DNA of 64,000 nt from Thiobacillus denitrificans. GTDB taxonomy: Bacteria > Pseudomonadota > Gammaproteobacteria > Burkholderiales > Thiobacillaceae. The notes under the pieces were generated by a model. It did no database searches. It was not told the DNA's origin and worked only from the letters and a program-made list of their open reading frames with translations. This document shows, piece after piece, positions 9,129 through 15,642 of the stretch (its first letter is position 1; each line of letters opens with the position of its first letter). The DNA lies in assembly GCA_002403375.1 (NCBI GenBank), contig DHHQ01000027.1:104276-168275 (forward strand), given 5' to 3'. The translations under genes were made by a program, and so were the position numbers.

Positions 9129-9620
9129 ATGAAACCCCTGCTTTCCCTCGCCCTCTTCGCCACGAGTCTTCCCGCGCTCGCCGCCCAGCCCGACATGCTG
9201 CCGGTCAGGCAGATCAGCCTGGAGCTCGCGCGCGACATCGCGATGGCGTCGGTCGAGGCCTGCCGCCGCGACGGCTACAACGTTTCGGCCGTGGTGCTCG
9301 ACCGCGCCGGCAACGTGCAGGCCGCGCTGCGCGACACCCTGGCGACCCGGCATACGCTGGAAATCGCCGAGCGCAAGGCCGGGATGACGGTCATGTCGGG
9401 AATCGACTCGGGCGAGTTCCGCGCCGCACGCGGCGACATCCGCCCCGAGCTCAACCATATCGGCGGCCTGATCGTGATGGACGGCGCCCTGCCGATCCGC
9501 GCCGCGGGCAGCCTGATCGGCGCGGTCGGCGTCTCCGGCGCGCCCGGCGGCGACAAGGACGCCGCGTGCGCCGCCGCCGCGCTCAGGCAGGTCGAGGAAA
9601 GGCTCGAATTCGCGATGTAG
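9129..9620 (+). CDS. Exported GlcG/HbpS-family haem-binding-type protein
   Basis: Protein of 163 aa of the GlcG/HbpS (DUF336) family. A cleavable signal peptide is evident (MKPLLSLALFATSLPALAAQ), so it should act in the periplasm. The DUF336 core is recognisable in VVLDRAGNVQAALRDTLA, GGLIVMDGALPIRAAG and LIGAVGVSGAPGGDKD. Family members include haem-binding HbpS and cofactor-associated GlcG-like proteins, and the ligand here is not deducible. An AAAGGAGA ribosome binding site precedes the ATG. It stands alone between the leuS operon and prkB. Confidence 0.85.
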   Translation: MKPLLSLALFATSLPALAAQPDMLPVRQISLELARDIAMASVEACRRDGYNVSAVVLDRAGNVQAALRDTLATRHTLEIAERKAGMTVMSGIDSGEFRAARGDIRPELNHIGGLIVMDGALPIRAAGSLIGAVGVSGAPGGDKDAACAAAALRQVEERLEFAM

Positions 9621-9773
9621 GCGGTAGCCGGGCGCGGCCCTCATCCGCGAGCGACGGCCTGCCTCGCGCGCCGGCCGTGCGCAATCGTCGGCACCCCCCT
9701 CCACACGGGCTTTCGCCGGCGCGCGCGGGCGGCCAGGAGTGGACCGGCATCCGGGGCTTTGGCGCCGCGACTA

Positions 9774-9794
9774 CCACGGCCTGCCCCTTGCGGG
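9774..9794 (+). repeat. 21-bp dispersed repeat core upstream of prkB
   Basis: This 21-base stretch, from CCACGG to TTGCGGG, is identical to 36290-36310 in the tandem repeat at the 5' end of nifJ, more than 26 kb away and on the same strand. It abuts the probable prkB -10 box. A 21-base identity between two unrelated loci indicates a dispersed repeat family rather than chance. Confidence 0.75.
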
Positions 9795-9800
9795 TAAAAT
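9795..9800 (+). promoter_or_regulatory. Possible -10 box for prkB
   Basis: TAAAAT directly after the dispersed repeat and 46 bases upstream of the prkB start. No good -35 is visible at standard spacing; that position falls inside the repeat. An activator-dependent promoter would be consistent with this but is not shown. Confidence 0.4.
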
Positions 9801-9846
9801 GCGCCGGTTTCGCTTTCGTTTTTACCCATCCTCAGGGAGTCCCAGC

Positions 9847-10734
9847 ATGTCCAAGAAGCACCCCGTCATCGCGGTCACGGGCTCGTCCGGCGCCGGCACC
9901 ACCACCGTCAAGCGCGCGTTCGAGCACATCTTCTTCCGCGAAAAGATCAACGCCGCCGTGATCGAGGGCGACAGCTTTCATGCCCTGTCGCGCGTGGAAT
10001 TCAAGGAAGCGGTGAAAAAAGCCGAAGGCGAAGGCAATTTCTCGTTCAGCCATTTCGGTCCGCAGGCCAACCACTTCGACAAGCTGGCCGAACTGTTCAA
10101 GACCTACGGCGAGACCGGCGGGGGCAAGAAGCGCTACTACATCCATAGCGACGAGGAAGCCGCCCAGCACAACAAGCGCCTCAACACCAGCCTCAACCCC
10201 GGTGAGTTCACCCCGTGGGAAGACGTTCCCGGCGGCTCCGACGTGCTGTTCTACGAGGGCCTGCACGGCCTGGTGAAGACCGACACCGTCGACGTTGCGC
10301 AGCACGTCGACCTCGGCATCGGCGTGGTGCCGATCGTCAACCTCGAATGGATCCAGAAGATCCACCGCGACGGCGCCGAGCGCGGCTATTCGGCCGACGT
10401 CATCGTCGACACCATCCTGCGCCGCATGCCGGACTACGTGAACTACATCACCCCGCAGTTCTCGCGCACCGACATCAACTTCCAGCGCGTGTCGACCGTC
10501 GACACCTCGAACCCCTTCATCACGCGCGACATCCCGACGCCGGACGAGAGCTTCATCGTGATCCGCTTCCGCGAGCCCAAGGGCGTCGACTTCCCCTACC
10601 TCCTGAACATGATCCCGAACTCGTTCATGTCGCGCCGCAACACCATCGTGGTGCCGGGCGCCAAGATGGGCTTCGCCATGGAACTGATCCTGGCGCCGAT
10701 CATCCAGGACATGATCGCGAACAAGAAAAAGTAA
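9847..10734 (+). CDS. prkB: Phosphoribulokinase
   Basis: Class I (proteobacterial) phosphoribulokinase of 295 aa. It phosphorylates ribulose 5-phosphate to ribulose 1,5-bisphosphate, the CO2 acceptor of the Calvin cycle. A P-loop GSSGAGTTT lies near residue 12. VIEGDSFHALSR carries the catalytic base region, and the later blocks HSDEEAAQHN, VLFYEGLHGL and SNPFITRDIPTPDES are typical. The start MSKKHPVIAVTG is preceded by a CAGGGAG ribosome binding site; the longer in-frame extension upstream covers the promoter. No Rubisco gene is nearby, so it is a stand-alone locus with its own terminator. Its presence marks an autotroph. Confidence 0.95.
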   Translation: MSKKHPVIAVTGSSGAGTTTVKRAFEHIFFREKINAAVIEGDSFHALSRVEFKEAVKKAEGEGNFSFSHFGPQANHFDKLAELFKTYGETGGGKKRYYIHSDEEAAQHNKRLNTSLNPGEFTPWEDVPGGSDVLFYEGLHGLVKTDTVDVAQHVDLGIGVVPIVNLEWIQKIHRDGAERGYSADVIVDTILRRMPDYVNYITPQFSRTDINFQRVSTVDTSNPFITRDIPTPDESFIVIRFREPKGVDFPYLLNMIPNSFMSRRNTIVVPGAKMGFAMELILAPIIQDMIANKKK

Positions 10735-10753
10735 GGCAGGCGCAGGCCACATG

Positions 10754-10781
10754 AAAAACGGAGCCATCGGCTCCGTTTTTT
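10754..10781. terminator. Bidirectional rho-independent terminator between prkB and the DUF4332 gene
   Basis: Stem CGGAGCC/GGCTCCG with a 3-base loop, flanked by AAAAA on the left and TTTTTT on the right. It can therefore terminate prkB (plus strand) and the convergent DUF4332 gene (minus strand). Confidence 0.9.
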
Positions 10782-10801
10782 CTTGAAGGTGCGGGAACGG
10801 C

Positions 10802-11212
10802 TCAGTGCTCGATCATGCGCGGCAGCGTCTTCGCCTGCTCGATCCAGCGGCCGACCTCGGACTCGGTCGGCACCTGGCGGGTGAGTTTCTTCTCCTGATT
10901 GACGGCCGTCATCGCCTGGACGAGGTTGGCCGCGTTGCGCTGCGCGAGTTCGGGAACGGTGTCGACGCCGGCGGCCTCGAGCAGCTCGGAATACTCCGAC
11001 CCCACGCCGCTGATCCGGTAGAGGTCGGCCATGTTGGCGAACTTCAGGATGCGCGCCTCAGACAGGCCGGTCTGCTCCGCCAGCGCCTTGCGCTGCGCGG
11101 CCGTCAGGGCGCTCTTCAGCAGCGCGTCGGTATCCTTGACGCCGGCGCCACGGAACTTCTCTCCGAGCACCGGACCGATACCCTCGACATCCTCGATCTT
11201 GCGATTGGCCAT
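10802..11212 (-). CDS. DUF4332 helix-hairpin-helix protein
   Basis: Small cytoplasmic protein of 136 aa with two helix-hairpin-helix-like segments: IEDVEGIGPVLGEKFRGAGV near the N terminus and LYRISGVGSEYSELLEAAGV in the middle. This arrangement is typical of DUF4332 proteins. HhH folds usually contact nucleic acid backbones, but the role of this family is not established. A strong GAGGAGGAG ribosome binding site precedes the ATG. It is monocistronic, bounded by the bidirectional terminator downstream. Confidence 0.85.
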   Translation of the reverse strand: MANRKIEDVEGIGPVLGEKFRGAGVKDTDALLKSALTAAQRKALAEQTGLSEARILKFANMADLYRISGVGSEYSELLEAAGVDTVPELAQRNAANLVQAMTAVNQEKKLTRQVPTESEVGRWIEQAKTLPRMIEH

Positions 11213-11300
11213 GCGAACTCCTCCTCTATGGTTGCTCTGCGGGGCGGCCGCATGCCAGCGGCCCTGTCCCAGTGTAGACCAGCCGCGCCGCGGCCCGGAT

Positions 11301-11552
11301 TCACACCACCGCGAAGCCCACCAGCGCGACCTCGTCGCCGTCCTTCACCGGCGAGGACTTCTCGGCGAACTGCTTGTTGACCGTGACGTTGAGCTTGGGA
11401 TTGCCGAGCAGCATCTTCTTCCACATCTCGCCGCGCTTCGCCAGCACGAACAGCAGCCGCTCGACGTCGGTGACGTCGGGCGGCAGACTGATTTCGTCGG
11501 ACGCCATGCCGAGGGTATCGACCAGGTCGCCGAAAAACAGGATCTTCACCAT
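11301..11552 (-). CDS. MoaD/ThiS-like beta-grasp protein without C-terminal diglycine
   Basis: Protein of 83 aa with the MoaD-type beta-grasp pattern: an N-terminal strand VKILFFGDL, a central helix, VTVNKQFAEKSSPVKDGDEVALV, and a hydrophobic end. Sulfur-carrier members of this family end in Gly-Gly, which is adenylated and thiocarboxylated. This one ends in VGFAVV, so carrier chemistry is not supported unless the C terminus is processed. I chose ATG 11550-11552; a GTG at 11573 would add seven residues but would lie almost on the putative transcription start (TAAAAT at 11587-11592, minus strand). It is divergent from uvrD and has no molybdopterin genes beside it. Confidence 0.75.
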   Translation of the reverse strand: MVKILFFGDLVDTLGMASDEISLPPDVTDVERLLFVLAKRGEMWKKMLLGNPKLNVTVNKQFAEKSSPVKDGDEVALVGFAVV

Positions 11553-11563
11553 GGGGGGCCCCG

Positions 11564-11569
11564 TATAAT
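11564..11569 (+). promoter_or_regulatory. Possible -10 box for uvrD
   Basis: Perfect TATAAT, 30 bases upstream of the uvrD ATG. No -35 at ideal spacing is evident. It lies inside the region shared with the divergent MoaD-like gene. Confidence 0.45.
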
Positions 11570-11599
11570 TCACGATTGATCGCCCGATTTTACCCCCGC

Positions 11600-13726
11600 A
11601 TGTCCGACCCTCTGCTGGAAAACCTCAACCCCGAACAGCGCGCCGCGGTGACGTTGCCGCACGAATCCGCGCTGATCCTGGCGGGCGCCGGCTCGGGCAA
11701 GACGCGGGTGCTGACCACCCGCATCGTGTGGCTCATCCAGACCGGCCAGGTGTCGCCGCTGGGGCTGCTGGCGGTGACCTTCACCAACAAGGCCGCGAAG
11801 GAGATGCTCACCCGCATCTCGGCGATGCTGCCGATCAACACGCGCGGCATGTGGGTCGGCACCTTCCACGGGCTGGCCAACCGGCTGCTGCGCACGCACT
11901 ACCGCGAGGCGGGACTGCCGCAGTCGTTCCAGATCCTCGATTCGTCCGACCAGCTGTCGGCGATCAAGCGGCTGATGAAGGCGATGAACGTCGACACCGA
12001 GAAGTACGAACCGAAGAAGGTGCAGTGGTTCATCAACGGCAACAAGGAGGCCGGGCGGCGCGCGCGCGACGCCGATGCCTACGACGACTATTCGATGCGG
12101 CTCGCCGAGCTGTACGAGGCCTACGACGCGCAGTGCCAGCGCGAGGGGGTGGCGGACTTTCCCGAGCTGCTGCTGCGTTCCTACGAACTCCTCTACCGCA
12201 ACGAGCCGCTGCGCCAGCACTACCAGGACCGCTTCCAGCACATCCTGATCGACGAGTTCCAGGACACCAACACGCTGCAGTACCGCTGGCTGAAGCTGTT
12301 CGCCGGCCCGCACGCGGCGCTGTTCGCGGTCGGCGACGACGACCAGTCGATCTACGCCTTCCGCGGCGCCAACACCGCCAACATGGCCGAGTTCGAGCGC
12401 GAGTTCGCGCACGGCAACGTGATCAAGCTGGAGCAGAACTACCGCAGCCACGGCAACATCCTCACCGCCGCCAACACGCTGATTTCGCAGAACGCCCATC
12501 GATTGGGAAAAAACCTGTGGACCGCCGAGGGCGAAGGCGAGCCGATCCGCATCTTCGACGCCTGGTCCGACCAGGACGAGGCGAGCTTCGTGGTCGACGA
12601 GGTGAAGACGCTCAACCGCGAAGGCGTGAACCTCTCCGACATGGCGCTGCTGTACCGCTCCAACGCGCAGTCGCGGGTGCTCGAGCACGCGCTGTTCTCG
12701 GCCCACGTACCCTACCGGGTGTACGGCGGGCTGCGCTTCTTCGAGCGCCAGGAGATCAAGCACGCGCTGGCCTACCTGCGCCTGCTGACCAACCCCGAGG
12801 ACGACGGCGCCTTCCTGCGCGTGGTCAATTTCCCGACCCGCGGCATCGGCGCACGCACCCTCGAGCAGCTCGCCGACACCGCCGCACGCTCGGGCGCCAG
12901 CCTGTGGCAGGCGGCGTGCACGAGCGGCGGCAAGGTGGCCGGCTTCGCCCGGATGATCGAGGACATCAAGGCTGCCACGCGCGACCTGCCGCTGGCGGAG
13001 GCGATCGACCACGTGACCGAGGCATCGGGGCTCGCCGACTACTACCGCGCCGACAAGGACGGCGCCGACCGGCTGGAGAACCTCAACGAACTCGTCAACG
13101 CGGCGGCGCTGTTCGCCGAGGAATCGGAAGAAAGCAGCCTCGACGCCTTCCTGGCCCACGCCGCGCTCGAAGCCGGCGAGCACGAGGCCGGCGCCGGCGT
13201 CGACGCGCTGCAGCTGATGACGGTGCACGCGGCCAAGGGGCTGGAATTCCACGCCGTGTTCATCACCGGCCTCGAGGAAGGGCTGTTCCCGCACGAGCAG
13301 AGCGCGCACGAGGAGAACGGACTGGAGGAGGAACGGCGCCTGATGTACGTCGCGATCACCCGCGCGCGGCGCCGCCTGTACCTGTCGCACGCGCAGTCGC
13401 GCATGCTGCACGGCCAGATCCGCTACGGCGTCCCGTCGCGCTTCCTCGCCGAGCTGCCGGAACAGGTGCTGCTGCATCTCAACCGCCGCAGCGAGCCGGC
13501 CTATCCGTCGGCCCATGGCGCGCCGGCGGCAGCGGTGGCGCGCAGCCCGCTGGCCGGCGCCGACACCGGCTTCAAGGTCGGGCAGAGCGTCGCCCACGCC
13601 AAGTTCGGCACCGGCATCATCATCGACTTCGAGGGGCGCGGGTCCGACGCGCGGGTGCAGGTCAAGTTCCGCGATGCCGGCACCAAGTGGCTGGCGCTGG
13701 CCTACGCCAAATTGTCTCCGGCCTGA
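11600..13726 (+). CDS. uvrD: DNA helicase II UvrD (UvrD/PcrA-type, superfamily 1)
   Basis: ATP-dependent 3'-5' helicase of nucleotide excision and mismatch repair, 708 aa (E. coli UvrD 720). Walker A is AGAGSGKT near the N terminus, motif II is ILIDEFQDTN, and motif III is GDDDQSIYAFRGA. The C-terminal motifs include LMTVHAAKGLEF and LMYVAITRARRRLYL. The tail VGQSVAHAKFGTGIIIDFEG followed by a short Tudor-like segment is the UvrD/PcrA C-terminal domain that can contact RNA polymerase. The start MSDPLLENLNPEQRAAV was chosen over an earlier in-frame codon that falls on the promoter. Confidence 0.96.
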   Translation: MSDPLLENLNPEQRAAVTLPHESALILAGAGSGKTRVLTTRIVWLIQTGQVSPLGLLAVTFTNKAAKEMLTRISAMLPINTRGMWVGTFHGLANRLLRTHYREAGLPQSFQILDSSDQLSAIKRLMKAMNVDTEKYEPKKVQWFINGNKEAGRRARDADAYDDYSMRLAELYEAYDAQCQREGVADFPELLLRSYELLYRNEPLRQHYQDRFQHILIDEFQDTNTLQYRWLKLFAGPHAALFAVGDDDQSIYAFRGANTANMAEFEREFAHGNVIKLEQNYRSHGNILTAANTLISQNAHRLGKNLWTAEGEGEPIRIFDAWSDQDEASFVVDEVKTLNREGVNLSDMALLYRSNAQSRVLEHALFSAHVPYRVYGGLRFFERQEIKHALAYLRLLTNPEDDGAFLRVVNFPTRGIGARTLEQLADTAARSGASLWQAACTSGGKVAGFARMIEDIKAATRDLPLAEAIDHVTEASGLADYYRADKDGADRLENLNELVNAAALFAEESEESSLDAFLAHAALEAGEHEAGAGVDALQLMTVHAAKGLEFHAVFITGLEEGLFPHEQSAHEENGLEEERRLMYVAITRARRRLYLSHAQSRMLHGQIRYGVPSRFLAELPEQVLLHLNRRSEPAYPSAHGAPAAAVARSPLAGADTGFKVGQSVAHAKFGTGIIIDFEGRGSDARVQVKFRDAGTKWLALAYAKLSPA

Positions 13727-13732
13727 GCCGGC

Positions 13733-14512
13733 TTACCGTTCGACCACGTTGTCGGACGCCGGCGCGGCGTCCTCGTCCGCCCACACCGCGAAGATCGCCT
13801 GGTAGGAGGCGTACAGCGAACCGAACAGCACCGGCATCGCCACCAGCAGGCCGAGCAGCAGCGGCACCAGCGCGGCGACGAACAGCAGCAGGCCGAGCGC
13901 CAGGCCGTTCACCAGCATCGCCGCCCAGTTCCTGGCCACCGCCCTGAGGCTCACGCCCAGCGCGGTCGCCGGCCGTGCGCCGCCGAACAGGATGAGCGCG
14001 GGCGCGAACCAGGTCGCCATGATCAGCGGCGTGAACAGCACGAGGCCGGTCAGCAGCGCCGGCGTCGCCTGGTTCAGGATCGCCTGCATTTCGGCCGGAT
14101 CCTTCTGCGTCTGCGCCGCCGCCACGACCGCCTGCGGATCGAAGCCCATGCCGAGCATGACCTGGCCGATCAGCAGCGTGCCGAGCAGCTGCACCGCGCC
14201 GATGGTCATCAGCGGCACGGCCGGGCCCCGGACGCCGGCGAGGAAATGCGGCAGCTCGAGTTCCTGGCCGCTGTCGAGCGCGCGGTAGGCCGCCATGAAG
14301 CCCGCCACCATCAACGGCGACGCCAGCTCCGACAGCGAACTGCCGACCAGCGGGATCAGCCCGAGCGCCATCACCACGCCGAACAGCAGGCCGAATGCCG
14401 CCGACAGCAGCAGCGGGTTGCTGCGGTACAGGCGGAAGCCGGCCGTCACCCACTGCAGGCCCTGGCTCGCCGCGACCTTGCGCGGAATGTCCTGATTCGT
14501 ATCGGTATTCAT
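13733..14512 (-). CDS. BPSS1780-family inner-membrane protein
   Basis: Integral membrane protein of 259 aa with about six hydrophobic segments, for example SAAFGLLFGVVMALGLIPLV, LLTGLVLFTPLIMATWFAPA and NGLALGLLLFVAALVPLLL. The N-terminal pattern QWVTAGFRLYRSNPLLL matches the BPSS1780-type family, common in betaproteobacteria and of unknown function. It converges on uvrD with a 6-base gap. No catalytic motif is visible. Confidence 0.75.
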   Translation of the reverse strand: MNTDTNQDIPRKVAASQGLQWVTAGFRLYRSNPLLLSAAFGLLFGVVMALGLIPLVGSSLSELASPLMVAGFMAAYRALDSGQELELPHFLAGVRGPAVPLMTIGAVQLLGTLLIGQVMLGMGFDPQAVVAAAQTQKDPAEMQAILNQATPALLTGLVLFTPLIMATWFAPALILFGGARPATALGVSLRAVARNWAAMLVNGLALGLLLFVAALVPLLLGLLVAMPVLFGSLYASYQAIFAVWADEDAAPASDNVVER

Positions 14513-14531
14513 GCTGCGCGTTCCATGTGGG

Positions 14532-14855
14532 TCAGAATTCCTTGATCACCCACATCGGCGGCTGCAGGCCCGATTCGAGACTGTCCTGGCGCACGAACTG
14601 GCCGTCGCCCCGCTCATCGACCAGGTAATACGGCCTGCCCACCCGCGGGATGACCTTCAGCATGTAGAGCCTGCCGTTGGCGCGGTATTCGACGACGCGC
14701 CCCTGGGCGCTCGGCTTGATCGTCACCTGTGGCGCATCGTCGGCACCCGGCGGGCCGTCCGGCACCGGCTGCAATTCGGGGGGACGGTCGGACGGGGCCT
14801 GGGCGGCGGCGAGGCCGCTCAGGAGCAGGGTCAACAGCAGGACGGGATAGCGCAT
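14532..14855 (-). CDS. DUF2782 periplasmic protein
   Basis: Exported protein of 107 aa with a signal peptide (MRYPVLLLTLLLSGLAAAQ). The mature part begins with a proline-rich linker and then the DUF2782 core VVEYRANGRLYMLKVIPRVG-PYYLVD, which matches the family usually found beside polA in proteobacteria. Function unknown. It is separated from the LOG-family gene by 46 bases and is probably in the same minus-strand transcript. Confidence 0.8.
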   Translation of the reverse strand: MRYPVLLLTLLLSGLAAAQAPSDRPPELQPVPDGPPGADDAPQVTIKPSAQGRVVEYRANGRLYMLKVIPRVGRPYYLVDERGDGQFVRQDSLESGLQPPMWVIKEF

Positions 14856-14901
14856 GGCTGGCTCCGGAAACGAATGATGGGGGACGGCGCCGGTCGGCGG
14901 C

Positions 14902-15630
14902 TCAGAGGCTGAGCTGGATCTCGCGCTCGGCCGCGGAGGGCATGAAACCGCGTTTTTCGTAGTGGCTGAAGATGGCGTCGACGACGTCCTCGGGCCGGTC
15001 GAGGATGCGGATCAGGCCGATGTCCTCGGGAGAGATCATGCCCTCCTCGATCACGGTGGCCTTGAGCCAGTCGACCAGACCGCTCCAGAACGGCGAGCCT
15101 ACCAGGATGATCGGGATGCTCGCGATCTTGCCGGTCTGCACCAGCGTCAGCGACTCGAACAGCTCGTCGAGCGTGCCGAAACCGCCGGGCATGACGACGT
15201 AGGCGGCGGCGAACTTGACGAACATGACCTTGCGCGCGAAGAAGTGCTGGAAGGTCTGGCTGATGTCCTGGTAGAGGTTGGCGGTCTGCTCGTGCGGCAG
15301 CTGGATGTTCAGCCCGACGCTCGGCGACTTGCCGAAATAGGCGCCCTTGTTGGCCGCTTCCATGATGCCGGGGCCGCCGCCGGAGACGACCGAGAAGCCC
15401 GAGTCCGACAGCTTGCGCGCGATGACCTCGGTCTGCATGTAGTAGGCGTGATCGGGCGGCGTGCGGGCGCTGCCGAAGATCGACACCGCCGGGCGGATCG
15501 ACGCCAGCCTTTCGGTCGCCTCGACGAACTCTGCCATAATCCCGAGCATCCGCCACGATTCGCGCGCCGAGTAGTTGATCTCGTCGGTGCGCCGCGGGTC
15601 GATGATCTCCGGCAATTTATCCAAGTGCAT
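14902..15630 (-). CDS. LOG-family (TIGR00730) nucleotide phosphoribohydrolase-like protein
   Basis: Protein of 242 aa with the Rossmann-like LOG fold. SGGGPGIMEAANKGA and the hallmark PGGFGTLDELFE are the residues that bind the nucleotide monophosphate and catalyse release of the base in LONELY GUY enzymes. The bacterial homologue may release cytokinin-like bases or act on AMP, and the substrate here is not known. The start MHLDKLPEIID lies only 12 bases from the divergent polA GTG start. The long upstream in-frame extension is antisense to polA and was discarded. Confidence 0.88.
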   Translation of the reverse strand: MHLDKLPEIIDPRRTDEINYSARESWRMLGIMAEFVEATERLASIRPAVSIFGSARTPPDHAYYMQTEVIARKLSDSGFSVVSGGGPGIMEAANKGAYFGKSPSVGLNIQLPHEQTANLYQDISQTFQHFFARKVMFVKFAAAYVVMPGGFGTLDELFESLTLVQTGKIASIPIILVGSPFWSGLVDWLKATVIEEGMISPEDIGLIRILDRPEDVVDAIFSHYEKRGFMPSAAEREIQLSL

Positions 15631-15642
15631 TACGAGCGCCTC

